NCBI RefSeq assembly: GCF_024199005.1
Contig: NZ_JANATA010000006.1
Span: 1 to 64,000 of the forward strand
Origin: Opacimonas viscosa
Lineage (GTDB): Bacteria > Pseudomonadota > Gammaproteobacteria > Enterobacterales > Alteromonadaceae
Length of the DNA stretch: 64,000 nucleotides
Direction of reading: 5' to 3'
Shown: in pieces, positions 8,635 to 22,459 of the stretch
Numbering within the stretch: position 1 is the first letter of the stretch
Layout: each line of letters starts with the position of its first letter
Translations under genes and position numbers: made by a program
The notes under the pieces: generated by a model
Databases searched by the model: none
Seen by the model: only the letters and a program-made list of their open reading frames with translations
What the model was told of the DNA's origin: nothing

Positions 8635-9594
8635 ATGATTACTTCTCCATTGATGACGGCGCTCATTGTCGTTGCACCTGTTATGTGTTTGATTATTGCT
8701 GGTGTCGTTTTTAAGCGTGTTGGCTTAATGAATGACGCGTTTGTTGAGGGTGGCTCAAAGCTGGTCTATAACATTTCACTTCCCGCTCTATTATTCAACT
8801 CCATTTATACGGCTGATTTCAGTACAGCTGCCAACCCGACTCTCATTTTGACCAGTGTGATTGGCACCATTGTATTTGTGTTACTCGCAATGGTTTTTGC
8901 TCAGGTCAATATTCGCGAGCGTGTAGACAGAGGGGTTGTTATCCAAGGTGCCTATCGCTCTAATATCGGGATTGTCGGTTTAGCCCTAAGCGCGAACGCA
9001 TATCCATCGTTTTTTGCTACCGCATCGGTATTCATGGCCTGTACGACATTGATCTATAATTTGTTAGCAGTACTACTATTGAACTTTTATTCCATAAAAC
9101 AGTATTCGATAAAAGATAATCTCATTGCACTGGTCAAAAACCCCATCATTTTATCCATTGTTTTGGCTTTATCAGCATCTTATTTTGAGTTAACTCTGCC
9201 CAGTGTAGCCGAGGTCAGTCTGGCTTACTTTGCCCAATTAACCTTACCTCTGGCACTATTATGTACCGGCGCATCATTACAACTATTCGCCATGAAAACT
9301 GAAGTAGCGCCCATGATATTCGCCAATATAGGTAAATGTATTGCTTATCCAGCAGTTATCTTAGGTAGTGGATATTTTCTAGGATTGGATTCAGTCGCTA
9401 TGGGTATTTTATTCTTAATGTCAGCTTCTCCCACCGCTGCAGCTAGTTATATTATGGCGAAAAAGACCAATAACAACCCGGTATTGGCAGCAAATATCGT
9501 TGTCACAACGACGATAGTAGCTATCCCAATCATGATGTTGTCACTGATTATATTACTACAATATGGGATCATTGCCCCAGCAGAGGCCTTATGA
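8635..9594 (+). CDS. AEC family transporter (auxin efflux carrier-like permease)
   Basis: Inner-membrane permease of the auxin efflux carrier family with about ten predicted helices over 319 residues. Features include an early GVVFKRVGLMND, the conserved YRSNIGIVGLAL in the middle, a late LCTGASLQLFAMK and a C-terminal MSASPTAAASYIMA. Bacterial relatives carry malate, malonate or other small carboxylates; the substrate here is not evident. It is divergent from the HD-domain gene and its stop codon overlaps the next start by 4 bases, so the two are translationally coupled. Confidence 0.88.
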   Translation: MITSPLMTALIVVAPVMCLIIAGVVFKRVGLMNDAFVEGGSKLVYNISLPALLFNSIYTADFSTAANPTLILTSVIGTIVFVLLAMVFAQVNIRERVDRGVVIQGAYRSNIGIVGLALSANAYPSFFATASVFMACTTLIYNLLAVLLLNFYSIKQYSIKDNLIALVKNPIILSIVLALSASYFELTLPSVAEVSLAYFAQLTLPLALLCTGASLQLFAMKTEVAPMIFANIGKCIAYPAVILGSGYFLGLDSVAMGILFLMSASPTAAASYIMAKKTNNNPVLAANIVVTTTIVAIPIMMLSLIILLQYGIIAPAEAL

Positions 9595-10100
9595 ATAAAA
9601 TAACTCGACTAGTACTCTCCGCCGTCATCGCCTTTTTATTCTATGGTGTGTGGGCCTACCTAGCCAACATGACGACATTATCTAACAATGCTGACCTGTA
9701 CCGAGTGGCTCTAGTCCAGGGCTTAACCAGTGCTACTATTACCCTTGTGTTTACCATCATTACCGAGTGGAGCTTTGCCAAATTTAACCAGTACCGCATC
9801 TCTTTTGCTTTTGTTACACCATTAATCTGTCTGCCATACCATCATTCAGAAGCTGCGAAACAAATACGCAAGAGTTTTAACCAAGTCTTAAATACTATGG
9901 CCACGACAGCGAACCAGGTCCGTCTACCCATGGTGCTGTTGGCTCCGCTCTTGCCCATGGCATTACAAGCCAGTGTGGTAATTAGCGTCAACATCATCAA
10001 TGCCACACCGAACTTGTGGTTAACAGTAGCACCTTCCATATTCTTTAGTGGGTTATATGGATATCTTTACACGTTCTCCTTGTACCAAAGCGCAAAGTAA
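9591..10100 (+). CDS. small membrane protein coupled to the AEC transporter, unknown function
   Basis: A 169-residue protein with four predicted membrane helices (near residues 7-27, 40-60, 112-132 and 142-163) and a polar loop of about 40 residues in the middle. I do not recognise a family. The start ATG overlaps the stop of the AEC permease (ATGA), so the two are very likely made together, and this may be an accessory subunit of that transporter. Assignment to transport is inference from position only. Confidence 0.75.
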   Translation: MNKITRLVLSAVIAFLFYGVWAYLANMTTLSNNADLYRVALVQGLTSATITLVFTIITEWSFAKFNQYRISFAFVTPLICLPYHHSEAAKQIRKSFNQVLNTMATTANQVRLPMVLLAPLLPMALQASVVISVNIINATPNLWLTVAPSIFFSGLYGYLYTFSLYQSAK

Positions 10101-10183
10101 ACCGATACCCGTGACAATAATGATAGAACGTAGATAGAGTCCTGTGACATGCTTCCGGTTGTTCTTACCTGTTTACAGCTTAG

Positions 10184-10675
10184 CTACTCACGGACTAAAG
10201 TGACGAACTGGTAGTCATGTGGATTTTTTTCATCGGCTTGATGGGCTTCTCGTGATATTTCTTGCCAGGCGCCATATTGAGTCCAATCTGGAAATTGTGT
10301 GTCACCTGCCACCTTTTTATCAATAAAAGTGAGGTGTAACTTATCAGCATGCGGGATCAGTAATTCATAAATGGTGCCTCCGCCAATGATCATGACTTCA
10401 TCCTCTTTGGCACACTCCGCCAGCGCTTCTGCAACAGAGTAAACTACGGTTGCATCCTCAAGTTGATATGTCTGATTCGTCGTGATCACAATATTATGAC
10501 GGCCCGGTAAAGCTTTACCAATAGATTCATACGTTTTGCGTCCCATAACGACGGGTTTCCCCATAGTCGTGCGCTTAAAATGGGCTAAATCTGCGGGTAG
10601 ATGCCAAGGCATATCATTATCAGCACCAATAATACGCTCATGAGCCATTGCGACAATCATAGATAATTGGGACAT
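10184..10675 (-). CDS. folA: dihydrofolate reductase
   Basis: Cytosolic NADPH-dependent enzyme that reduces dihydrofolate for thymidylate, purine and methionine synthesis; target of trimethoprim. The 163-residue product begins MSQLSMIVAMAHERIIG. It has the substrate-site segment NDMPWHLPADLAHFK with the catalytic acidic residue in this region, the NADPH motif VVMGRKTYESIG, and IIGGGTIYELLIP. The ATG at 10675 is chosen by alignment to the family; upstream in-frame codons would add an unrelated tail. Confidence 0.96.
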   Translation of the reverse strand: MSQLSMIVAMAHERIIGADNDMPWHLPADLAHFKRTTMGKPVVMGRKTYESIGKALPGRHNIVITTNQTYQLEDATVVYSVAEALAECAKEDEVMIIGGGTIYELLIPHADKLHLTFIDKKVAGDTQFPDWTQYGAWQEISREAHQADEKNPHDYQFVTLVRE

Positions 10676-10737
10676 GTATTTTATTCTCTTTAATTTATAC
10701 TTGTTGATATTGTACTTGAGAGATAAGGAAATAGACC

Positions 10738-11199
10738 ATGAATTTTTTACACTTAAAAATCCCACCGGTGATTGTTTTATTATTTTTTATCACACTAACC
10801 GCTGCCGCAAAGCTGCATTTTGCAACCATGGAGCACTTGGGTATAGCCCCTTTGTTCTTTGCTGTATGTACGCTTGTAGCTGGGGTAACTTATATCATGT
10901 TAGGAGTATGGCAATTTAGAAAAGCACGAACGACTGTAAACCCACTTGCACCTGAAGATACTTCTCAATTAGTTGAAAACGGGATCTTTGCTAAAACCCG
11001 TAACCCGATGTATGTAGGATTTGCTCTCTTGCTTGTGAGCTGGGGCTGTTTTTTGAGTACGTTTGCTATGCCCCCATGTGTCATTCTTTTTATGGTGTAT
11101 ATGCAGTATTTCCAAATTATCCCTGAGGAGAAAATTCTTACAGTTAAATTTGGAGATGCTTACCTCGAGTATATGAAAAAGGCTAAACGCTGGGTTTAG
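10738..11199 (+). CDS. isoprenylcysteine carboxyl methyltransferase-like membrane protein
   Basis: A 153-residue membrane protein with four or five helices and the C-terminal SAM-binding signature of the ICMT/PEMT family: LVENGIFAKTRNPMYVGFAL followed by the EEKILTVKFGDAYLEYMKKAKRW tail, with the conserved glutamate pair. Bacterial members probably methylate small lipophilic or thiol substrates, and the real substrate is unknown. The start is 62 bases from the divergent folA start, so the two genes share a promoter region. Confidence 0.85.
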   Translation: MNFLHLKIPPVIVLLFFITLTAAAKLHFATMEHLGIAPLFFAVCTLVAGVTYIMLGVWQFRKARTTVNPLAPEDTSQLVENGIFAKTRNPMYVGFALLLVSWGCFLSTFAMPPCVILFMVYMQYFQIIPEEKILTVKFGDAYLEYMKKAKRWV

Positions 11200-11246
11200 C
11201 CTAGTCACTATTCTTAAAAAAATGGAATCAAATAAGTAATCAGCGC

Positions 11247-11942
11247 TTACTCACTATCACCAAAGTATTCTGCACGCTTGCTTTGATATTTCTCTTGTTT
11301 TTCATTCATTTTAATTAACTTTTTTAGAAGCTCGGGATTATCTTTAACGATTTTTTCAGCGTACAACAACGCTTCTTCTTTATCACGTTTCACCAAAAAC
11401 TCTATTTCTTCCAAAGTTGGAAAGGGACTTCCGCTTGATAGGGCATTTTGTGTTTCTTGGGCCATTCTATCCAAGACGTAACGAGGGTAACACACACGTT
11501 TCTTTATACGGCTAGCGACTTTGGCTTCCAAACGACACTTAACCCTAAACTTGTCTTCGTCAGCAATCGCGTTAAAAGATTCATAAAAATCCAGCTCAGC
11601 TCTTTCCATTTCTTTTTTGAAAAATAACAGCGGTGTTCGGGCAAATACACCAATGATTTCAATATTGTCTTTCACCTTTGGATTTACGTCATCTGAACTC
11701 AGCACAATATCTTTTGGATCCAGTGCCTCTGACGCCTCAATATCAGCTGTAATTTGTTTCAATTGAGTCGCGTTTGCATTCGCTGATGTTTGTGTATCTG
11801 CTTTTTGCGACGGCTTTGATTGTTCATTTTTAGTCATCGCTGCCGCGTTAAAAGCAAAGCAACAAACCAAGACGAGACCAAGAGTTTTCTTGCCGAAAGA
11901 AAGGGGGTATTTAACTGCGTGTGTAACATTGTTTTGAGGCAT
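11247..11942 (-). CDS. secreted protein of unknown function
   Basis: A 231-residue protein with a signal peptide (hydrophobic LGLVLVCCFAFNAAA, about residues 20-35), then a polar Ser/Thr/Gln-rich linker and a helical charged body rich in Lys and Glu. Two cysteines in the body (KCRLEAKVASR and KKRVCYPRY) could form a periplasmic disulfide. I do not recognise the family. The ATG at 11942 has AAGGA 7 bases upstream. It lies downstream of obgE on the same strand with a 120-base gap. Confidence 0.75.
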   Translation of the reverse strand: MPQNNVTHAVKYPLSFGKKTLGLVLVCCFAFNAAAMTKNEQSKPSQKADTQTSANANATQLKQITADIEASEALDPKDIVLSSDDVNPKVKDNIEIIGVFARTPLLFFKKEMERAELDFYESFNAIADEDKFRVKCRLEAKVASRIKKRVCYPRYVLDRMAQETQNALSSGSPFPTLEEIEFLVKRDKEEALLYAEKIVKDNPELLKKLIKMNEKQEKYQSKRAEYFGDSE

Positions 11943-12062
11943 CAAATATCCTTGTTTGAATCTGCTTCAGTTACCGACTAACTTTACGACAATCACGGTA
12001 GATTAGTCAAATTAGAAATGTAACCTAAGCAGTAAACATGAAACAAAATGTTTTGCGAGCTA

Positions 12063-13226
<1,164 letters not shown>

Positions 13227-13322
13227 TCATCACTTATATGTCATTTACGCTGTCGAGTATGCGTAGTCATTGATTCTTGTATCATTCGCTTTGCGTTTCA
13301 CACAGAATCAGAATGATTATAT

Positions 13323-13351
13323 TATACACTGTATTAGCGCATATTGTGCAA
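13323..13351 (-). promoter_or_regulatory. possible sigma-70 promoter for obgE
   Basis: On the minus strand TTGCAC (13346-13351) and TGTATA (13323-13328) are 17 bases apart, about 110 bases before the obgE start. The match is moderate. The terminator after rpmA makes an obgE promoter in this gap likely. Confidence 0.35.
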
Positions 13352-13428
13352 CTGACCTGTAGTTGCGTTTATTTGGTCAAATAAAACACAGTTTTACCAC
13401 AGAGCAATAAATATTTTGCGCTAAAAAC

Positions 13429-13453
13429 AAAAAACCTCGCAAAAGCGAGGTTT
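13429..13453 (-). terminator. intrinsic terminator after rpmA
   Basis: On the minus strand AACCTCGC and GCGAGGTT form a stem with a 4-base loop, followed by a run of T. It lies about 20 bases after the rpmA stop codon and separates rplU-rpmA from obgE. Confidence 0.85.
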
Positions 13454-13473
13454 CTAAATCAGTGTATTACTGC

Positions 13474-13731
13474 TTACTCTGCAACGATGCTTACGAATTT
13501 ACGGTTTTTTGGACCTTTAATTTCGAATTGCACTTTGCCATCAGTTAAAGCAAATAATGTGTGGTCTTTGCCGATACCCATATTGCTTCCAGGGTGGAAT
13601 TTAGTACCACGCTGACGAACAATAATGTTACCCGCTAATACAGATTGGCCGCCGTAACGTTTTACGCCAAGACGTTTACTTTCTGAATCACGACCGTTTT
13701 TGGTACTACCACCAGCTTTTTTGTGTGCCAT
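13474..13731 (-). CDS. rpmA: 50S ribosomal protein L27
   Basis: Ribosomal protein whose N-terminus reaches the peptidyl transferase centre. The 85-residue product starts [20 protein letters not shown] and contains [27 protein letters not shown], the standard signature. There is no N-terminal extension needing cleavage. It is 15 bases downstream of rplU and is followed by a strong terminator. Confidence 0.98.
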   Translation of the reverse strand: MAHKKAGGSTKNGRDSESKRLGVKRYGGQSVLAGNIIVRQRGTKFHPGSNMGIGKDHTLFALTDGKVQFEIKGPKNRKFVSIVAE

Positions 13732-13746
13732 GTGATAATTCTCCTA

Positions 13747-14058
13747 TTATGCGTTAATACCAGTGATTTTCACTTCCGTGAACCACTGACGATGACCTTG
13801 CTGCTTACGAGAGTGCTTACGACGACGGAACTTAACGATTTTAATTTTCTCGCCACGTCCGTGCGTAACTACTTCAGCAGTTACTTTACCACCGGCCACA
13901 TAAGGTGTGCCGATCTTAACATCTTCACCATTGCTCACCATCAAGATGTTATCGAATTCTACTGACTCGCCAGGGGCGACTTCGATCTTCTCTAGACGAA
14001 CGGTTTGGCCTTCAGCCACACGGTGTTGTTTACCACCACTTTGGAAAACCGCGTACAT
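13747..14058 (-). CDS. rplU: 50S ribosomal protein L21
   Basis: Large-subunit protein that binds 23S rRNA. The 103-residue product begins [18 protein letters not shown] and ends with the basic [21 protein letters not shown] segment typical of L21. It is the first gene of the rplU-rpmA unit, divergent from ispB exactly as in E. coli. Confidence 0.98.
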   Translation of the reverse strand: MYAVFQSGGKQHRVAEGQTVRLEKIEVAPGESVEFDNILMVSNGEDVKIGTPYVAGGKVTAEVVTHGRGEKIKIVKFRRRKHSRKQQGHRQWFTEVKITGINA

Positions 14059-14110
14059 ATTTATCTCCGCTCTGCGTACTTAAACGCTAAATTCAAAAAA
14101 CAGGGCGCAG

Positions 14111-14139
14111 ATTATACGTAAAATAGGGGGTAGTGACAA
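14111..14139 (-). promoter_or_regulatory. strong sigma-70 promoter for rplU-rpmA
   Basis: On the minus strand TTGTCA (14134-14139) and a perfect TATAAT (14111-14116) are spaced by 17 bases. The -10 is followed by the GC-rich CTGCGCCC, a discriminator of the kind found at stringently controlled ribosomal promoters. Confidence 0.75.
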
Positions 14140-14326
14140 GCCCCATTATCAGAAAAAGATCAAAAATGTTCCTAGGCTTGATAAAACCTGATACATTTTC
14201 ACTTTATTGGTGAATTACACTAATATACCATTGATTTTAGTCTGCTACACAGGTATTTTGCCGTGTCCATTTTGTTCATTGTTATAAAATTCAAGATTTA
14301 ATAACATTCACCAAACACAAGTTGCT

Positions 14327-15307
14327 ATGAATCCATCAGACACACAAGACATTTTTGACCTCGCTAATACAGACATGCAAGCTGTAAATCAGCTTATTCA
14401 AGAGCAAGTTGATAGTGATGTTGCATTAATTCGACAACTTGGGTTTTATATTGTTAACAGTGGCGGTAAGCGTTTACGCCCACTCCTCACGGTCCTTGCA
14501 GCGCGTGCTTTAGGTACCACAGGCACCCAGCATCATACATTAGCTGCAATTATTGAATTTATTCACACTGCTACATTGTTGCATGATGACGTCGTAGATG
14601 ATTCCAAATTACGCCGCGGTCAAGAGACAGCAAACGCATTATTCGGGAATGAAGCTAGCGTCTTGGTTGGTGATTTCTTGTATTCGCGTGCTTTCCAGAT
14701 GATGGTTGAATTAGATAGCATGGCGGTTATGCGTATCTTATCTGATGCGACGAATCGGATCGCCCAAGGCGAAGTTATGCAGTTGATGAATGTGAACGAT
14801 CCTGAGACGACGGAAGAAAACTACTTTGCTGTCATTTATAGCAAAACAGCTCGCCTCTTTGAAGCGGCTACCCAGCTCGCTGCAGTGTTAACCCAGCAGT
14901 CTCCTGCTATAGAAACCGCTATGCAAGAATACGGTAAACATTTAGGGACAGCTTTCCAGCTTGTTGATGATATTCTTGATTACACGGCAAGTGCAGATGA
15001 AATGGGTAAAAACGCTGGAGATGACTTAGCCGAAGGCAAGCCTACCTTGCCTTTGTTGCATGCTATGTGGCACAGCCAACCAGCACAATCTGAGCAAATA
15101 AAAGCAGCTATTGTTGCTGGTGATGGCTCTGCTGCATTGGATGACATCTTAGCCATAATGCAAGAAACACAATCCATCGAATACACCAAAACCAAAGCCT
15201 TGGCCGAACGAGATATGGCCATAAGCCATTTAGCTGTTTTACCTGAAAGCGAGTATAAACAGGCTCTGATAGGTCTAGCGCACCTTGCTGTCGAACGGGT
15301 ATCTTAA
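14327..15307 (+). CDS. ispB: octaprenyl diphosphate synthase
   Basis: Cytosolic trans-prenyltransferase making the side chain of ubiquinone and menaquinone. The first aspartate-rich motif LLHDDVVDDSKLRRG and the second FQLVDDILDYTA are both intact, with the GGKRLRPLL substrate-binding segment before them. Length 326 (E. coli 323). The start is 268 bases from the divergent rplU; the gap holds the rplU promoter and a possible ispB promoter (TTGCCG at 14258, TTATAA at 14282). The quinone product is used by the SQR and bd oxidase encoded further right. Confidence 0.96.
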   Translation: MNPSDTQDIFDLANTDMQAVNQLIQEQVDSDVALIRQLGFYIVNSGGKRLRPLLTVLAARALGTTGTQHHTLAAIIEFIHTATLLHDDVVDDSKLRRGQETANALFGNEASVLVGDFLYSRAFQMMVELDSMAVMRILSDATNRIAQGEVMQLMNVNDPETTEENYFAVIYSKTARLFEAATQLAAVLTQQSPAIETAMQEYGKHLGTAFQLVDDILDYTASADEMGKNAGDDLAEGKPTLPLLHAMWHSQPAQSEQIKAAIVAGDGSAALDDILAIMQETQSIEYTKTKALAERDMAISHLAVLPESEYKQALIGLAHLAVERVS

Positions 15308-15457
15308 GCTTTTTCACTGCACAGATAGCTCAGCTTCGCTCGCATATGAAAGGTACATTAATCTCGATGCTCACCCTGTAAAGACACCCTTTAACGATCC
15401 CCTTTGCAAAACAGAGGGTATCGCTACATTGCTGTCGCAAATGGTATCTAAAACGGG

Positions 15458-16789
<1,332 letters not shown>

Positions 16790-16805
16790 TTAGGGGTCCT
16801 TATTA

Positions 16806-18848
16806 TTATCTTTTGGCTAGTTTACCACCCAGCTCCTGTGTTGTCAGTGTATCCTGACTGATCATCATTTGCGACAAATCTGCAAAAGACGAAGGTACAA
16901 TCTTCCCCTCATTAGTAAGGTGCTTGGCGTAGATGCGTTCATACGCAATGACCGCCTTCACATACGCTCGTGTTTCTTTAAATGGTATAGACTCGATCCA
17001 TTGTATGGCAGCAACGGGTTCTTGAGGTAACCAGTTTATCACCCTGCGCCAACCTGCATTGTAAGCAGCGGTTCGTAAGACTTGATTGGTACTCACTTTA
17101 GTACTCAAGTAATCTAAATATTGTGCGCCAAGTGCTATATTGGCAGTAGGATCGGTTAGTTCAGCCCGAGCAACATCACGTTGCGCTATGTACGACGCAG
17201 TGCTCGGCAAAATCTGCATTACCCCATAGGCATTTGCCGTTGAACGTGCGTCAGGCGCAAAGGCACTCTCTCGACGAGCCACGGCTAGCAACCAACTAGG
17301 TGCCTGATTATACTGTTCTGCTGCACTAAAAAATGCATCTTTATACACGACTGGAAAACGGACTTGCGTCTCGCTAAGTGCCCCAAACTCTGCCATTGCG
17401 AATACAGCTCTATCATACCAACCACGCTGCGCAGCAAGTACACCTGCACTTTTACCGACAGGGTTAGGTAAATTTGTCAAAAACTCATGCCATTTACTTC
17501 GAGCCCACTGCAATTGCCCCACCGCAAGTAACTCAAAGGCGGTTTGAAAAGCTTTATCATTTTCGATGATATGGAAATGCTCTTGGGGTATGACAATACT
17601 CTGATGATTCAGTTGAATCGGTAAACCCAACTCATCACTGGCCAGAAACCCATAGTAACTGCGAGTGTTTGCTAATGAGTTGAACAGCGTTTTGGCTTGC
17701 TCATTTTGACCGGTTAGATGCAGCGATTTGGCAAACCAAAAACGCGTTCGACTATCGTTTTGCCACTTTTGGGGTAAGGCACTGACAAAATTCAATAATT
17801 CTGTCCAATTTTTTTGCTGGATCCAATAACTCACTGTCCAGTCTCTAAGATCGTCTCGCATATCCAGTTTTGCAGCGGCTTCTAACCAGTGTTTAGCTCG
17901 TTTATCCTGTAATAGTGCCAAACGAATGGCCAGTGTTTTGTACAAATAAAAACGTTGGGCTGACTTCAGTTGCGCTTTATTAGTAACCAGATGAATATGC
18001 CTCGTCGCCGCATCAACATCATGCCAAATTAAGCGCTCTAGACCAAACATCACGATGGCTTGTTGATTAAATGTATCTGCTTTTTGCCAATCAGCGATTC
18101 GGGCAATATATGCTGGAGAATTGGCAACCTGACCCCATAAACGTCCCAAGTATTGTGCCTCTTTACTAAGTAAGGTCGTCAAATAAGCAATGAACTTCGG
18201 GTGCCCTTGTTTCGCGACTAACTTTATACGCGCCAGTATTCGCTCTTGAGTAAGCCCTCCATAACTGCGCCAGCGAGAAAATACAGGGTCACATATTCCA
18301 AGCTGTGAAGCAGGTTTTTGCCACAGTGAATTAATCAGTGAGTCATAGCGCATCAATTTGGATTTGTTACGACTAAACCCACGCAAATAACGACAATGCA
18401 AGGAGGCATTTAACCAATCCGAGGGTGTTTTTTGATACCACTGTGCAAATTTTCGAGGATTACGCGTCGATAAATAGGCAAGATAACGAAATTGAATAGT
18501 CTTTATAAATGGATCCTGACTATAATCATTGAGATATTGCTCAACAACCGTAGCAGGTAAACTACGCATAAATTTTTGGATATAGGCGCGATGTAAATAC
18601 GGCAATAATGGGTAATCTTCGAGCTCAGCTTGTGCTTTCCAGTAGGCTTTGCGGTCACCTGATTGGATATCTTGGTACGTTTTTTTATAAAGGGCTTGTT
18701 GCGGAGTTAATGCTGCGCTGGCAGATGAGTTTGACGATTGAGACACCGCAAACGCAGGACCCACAATAAGCATACTTATCCATGTGCTGATGAGAAGCTT
18801 ACTGAATATTGTGCTTGCTCTGTGCAATGTTCTTAATAAATAAAGCAA
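16806..18848 (-). CDS. slt: soluble lytic murein transglycosylase Slt70
   Basis: Periplasmic enzyme that cleaves peptidoglycan to 1,6-anhydro products. A signal peptide (about residues 15-34, ending GPAFA) is followed by a long alpha-superhelical region with degenerate TPR-like repeats. The C-terminal SLT domain starts near residue 510 with the catalytic glutamate in ARRESAFAPDARS, then AYGVMQILPSTA and the AYNAGWRRV motif. Length (680) fits (E. coli 645). The start is uncertain: the codon at 18848 is TTG and other TTG starts lie nearby. Confidence 0.93.
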   Translation of the reverse strand: MLYLLRTLHRASTIFSKLLISTWISMLIVGPAFAVSQSSNSSASAALTPQQALYKKTYQDIQSGDRKAYWKAQAELEDYPLLPYLHRAYIQKFMRSLPATVVEQYLNDYSQDPFIKTIQFRYLAYLSTRNPRKFAQWYQKTPSDWLNASLHCRYLRGFSRNKSKLMRYDSLINSLWQKPASQLGICDPVFSRWRSYGGLTQERILARIKLVAKQGHPKFIAYLTTLLSKEAQYLGRLWGQVANSPAYIARIADWQKADTFNQQAIVMFGLERLIWHDVDAATRHIHLVTNKAQLKSAQRFYLYKTLAIRLALLQDKRAKHWLEAAAKLDMRDDLRDWTVSYWIQQKNWTELLNFVSALPQKWQNDSRTRFWFAKSLHLTGQNEQAKTLFNSLANTRSYYGFLASDELGLPIQLNHQSIVIPQEHFHIIENDKAFQTAFELLAVGQLQWARSKWHEFLTNLPNPVGKSAGVLAAQRGWYDRAVFAMAEFGALSETQVRFPVVYKDAFFSAAEQYNQAPSWLLAVARRESAFAPDARSTANAYGVMQILPSTASYIAQRDVARAELTDPTANIALGAQYLDYLSTKVSTNQVLRTAAYNAGWRRVINWLPQEPVAAIQWIESIPFKETRAYVKAVIAYERIYAKHLTNEGKIVPSSFADLSQMMISQDTLTTQELGGKLAKR

Positions 18849-19012
18849 TAGTAAACCCTATTAAACTATAAATAAAAGCTATATACATTTAAGCATAGAA
18901 ATCATTTGCACTTATTGACAATATGATTTTCAATGGATTCACTGATACGACCAGTTATTATAAAAAATTTCACTCTACATATAACGATTTGGCACTGCCA
19001 AAGGAGACAATC

Positions 19013-21166
19013 ATGATGTACGAAGGTACCAATATCAGCGTTAATTTGGACGCTGATGGCATTGCAGAGCTGTGTTTTTCTGCTAGCGGTTCAGTTAATA
19101 AATTCGACCGTGAAACATTAGAGCAATTTGATGCTGCAACGCAAGCGATTTCTGCCAATGGTGCAGTAAAAGGTGTTTTAGTCTACTCTGACAAACCCGC
19201 ATTTATAGTCGGCGCTGACATTACTGAATTTACAGACATGTTCGCTATGCCAGAAGCAGAAGTGTTAGCTTGGGTAAAAGCTTCTACCGATATTTTTGAC
19301 CGCTTTGAAGATTTACATGTGCCAACCATTGCTGCAGTAACTGGCTTTGCCCTAGGTGGTGGTTGTGAAATGGCACTCGCTTGTGACTTACGTATTGCTG
19401 ATACCACAGCCCGCTTGGGTCTTCCTGAAGTAAAACTTGGCATCATGCCAGGTTTCGGCGGTACGGTGCGTTTACCTAGAATTGTTGGTGCAGACAACGC
19501 ATTAACATGGATGACAACAGGTGTTGACCGCAAAGCGGAAAAAGCCTTGCATGAGGGTGCGGTAGATGCGGTTGTGGCTCCAGAGCACTTAATCACGTCA
19601 GCCAAAACCATGTTACTTTCAGCCATTACCGGTAAATTAGATTGGCAAAAGCGTAGAGCCGCTAAACTAGCTCCGCTAAACCTAGGGCAAAATGAAGCTA
19701 TTATGGGCTTCAACACGGCTAAGGGGATGGTATTTGCCAAAGCTGGTAAGCATTACCCAGCACCACATATGATGGTAAATACGGTTGAAGCAGCTTCGGG
19801 TTTAGGCCGCTCAGAAGCAATGGCTCTAGAAAATAAAGGCTTTGTACAATTAACCAAAACTGATGCCGCGAAAGCGCAAATTGGTATTTTCCTCGCTGAC
19901 CAAATGGTCAAGGCGAAAGGGAAAAAACAAGCCAAAAGTGCGACCAAGGATGTGAGCCAAAATGCCGTCCTTGGCGCTGGTATTATGGGTGGTGGCATTG
20001 CGTATCAAGGCGCGGTCAAAGGTATTCCTACCATCATGAAAGATATCGCAGCTGCGGCCCTTGATTTAGGTTTATCGACAGCGGCAGGTATTCTCGAGAG
20101 TGGTATGAAGCGCGGTCGTGTAAATGCTAAAAAGATGGCCAGTACACTAAATAACATTACGCCTACTTTAGACTATTCCGCTATCCAACATGCAGATTTG
20201 GTCATTGAAGCCGTTGTTGAAAATCCAAAAGTCAAAGGGATTGTACTAGCGGAGACTGAGCAACATGTTGCAGACGATGCCATTATTACATCGAATACAT
20301 CGACCATTTCCATTGATTTACTCGCAGACTCATTACAAAAACCTGAACGTTTTTGTGGTATGCATTTTTTTAACCCTGTACACAAAATGCCACTAGTGGA
20401 AATTATTCGCGGAGCAAAAACCACCGAAGAGACGATTGCAGCGGTCGTGGCAACTACCCTACGTATGGGTAAAACACCTATCGTGGTAAATGACTGCCCA
20501 GGTTTCTTTGTCAACCGTGTGTTGTTCCCTTATTTTGCAGGTTTCAGTAAGCTTGTCTTGGACGGCGCAGATTTTGTCACCGTTGATAAAATTATGGAAA
20601 AAGAATTTGGCTGGCCTATGGGACCTGCTTTTCTGCTAGATGTTGTCGGTATTGATACCGCTGATCATGCTGCTGGTGTGATGGCAGATGGATTCCCTGA
20701 GCGTATGCAAAAAGTGACCAATGATCCTGTCACATTAATGTACCAAGCAAATCGCCTAGGTCAGAAAAATGGTGTTGGGTTCTATGACCACGGCAAAGAT
20801 AAGCGGGGACGTCCAAGTAAAACACCAGCACCTGTCGCTATCGACATGATTGCTCAACACGCCGCCACAAAGACAGAATTTAGCCACGAAGAAGTGATTG
20901 CGCGTCTTATGATCCCTATGGCCAATGAATCGATTCGCTGCTTAGAAGAGGGCATCATTGCATCACCAGCTGAAGCCGATATGGCATTGTTGTTTGGTAC
21001 TGGATTCCCGCCGTTTAGAGGTGGAATATTCCGTTACATTGATACGATGGGGCTGGCAAACTTCGTAGAACTCGCGGATAAATATGCGCATTTAGGTGCT
21101 ATTTACCAAGTTACAGACGGTGTCCGAGAAATGGCAGCCGCTGGCAAATCTTATTTCACCGCATAA
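19013..21166 (+). CDS. fadB: fatty acid oxidation complex subunit alpha
   Basis: Multifunctional beta-oxidation enzyme. The N-terminal crotonase domain gives enoyl-CoA hydratase and isomerase activity ([34 protein letters not shown]). The 3-hydroxyacyl-CoA dehydrogenase part has NAD motif [14 protein letters not shown] near residue 322 and [17 protein letters not shown]. Length is 717 (E. coli 729). The ATG at 19013 has AAGGAG 6 bases upstream and gives MMYEGT, matching MLYKGD of E. coli. It heads a two-gene operon with fadA, 18 bases apart. No FadR or PsrA site was recognised. Confidence 0.96.
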   Translation: MMYEGTNISVNLDADGIAELCFSASGSVNKFDRETLEQFDAATQAISANGAVKGVLVYSDKPAFIVGADITEFTDMFAMPEAEVLAWVKASTDIFDRFEDLHVPTIAAVTGFALGGGCEMALACDLRIADTTARLGLPEVKLGIMPGFGGTVRLPRIVGADNALTWMTTGVDRKAEKALHEGAVDAVVAPEHLITSAKTMLLSAITGKLDWQKRRAAKLAPLNLGQNEAIMGFNTAKGMVFAKAGKHYPAPHMMVNTVEAASGLGRSEAMALENKGFVQLTKTDAAKAQIGIFLADQMVKAKGKKQAKSATKDVSQNAVLGAGIMGGGIAYQGAVKGIPTIMKDIAAAALDLGLSTAAGILESGMKRGRVNAKKMASTLNNITPTLDYSAIQHADLVIEAVVENPKVKGIVLAETEQHVADDAIITSNTSTISIDLLADSLQKPERFCGMHFFNPVHKMPLVEIIRGAKTTEETIAAVVATTLRMGKTPIVVNDCPGFFVNRVLFPYFAGFSKLVLDGADFVTVDKIMEKEFGWPMGPAFLLDVVGIDTADHAAGVMADGFPERMQKVTNDPVTLMYQANRLGQKNGVGFYDHGKDKRGRPSKTPAPVAIDMIAQHAATKTEFSHEEVIARLMIPMANESIRCLEEGIIASPAEADMALLFGTGFPPFRGGIFRYIDTMGLANFVELADKYAHLGAIYQVTDGVREMAAAGKSYFTA

Positions 21167-22348
<1,182 letters not shown>

Positions 22349-22364
22349 ATGTCTTTTATGTAGA

Positions 22365-22396
22365 TAAAAATAGGAGCGTATGCTCCTATTTTTTTA
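22365..22396 (+). terminator. intrinsic terminator after fadA
   Basis: AAAAATAGGAGC and GCTCCTATTTTT form a near-perfect stem around a GTAT loop, followed by a T-run. The flanking A- and T-runs could make it work in both directions, which would also end the rhodanese-side transcript. Confidence 0.88.
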
Positions 22397-22459
22397 TTTT
22401 TAACTTACGGGCAATATATTCGACAATAGCACTTTCACCATTGTGGAATTAATTTATGA

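Noticed and set aside
12023-12055. Possible hairpin after obgE
   Set aside because: Only AT pairs with mismatches; no T-run in the right place.
19183-19740. 185-codon frame antisense to fadB
   Set aside because: It is a shadow of the conserved crotonase domain on the other strand and has no recognisable domain.
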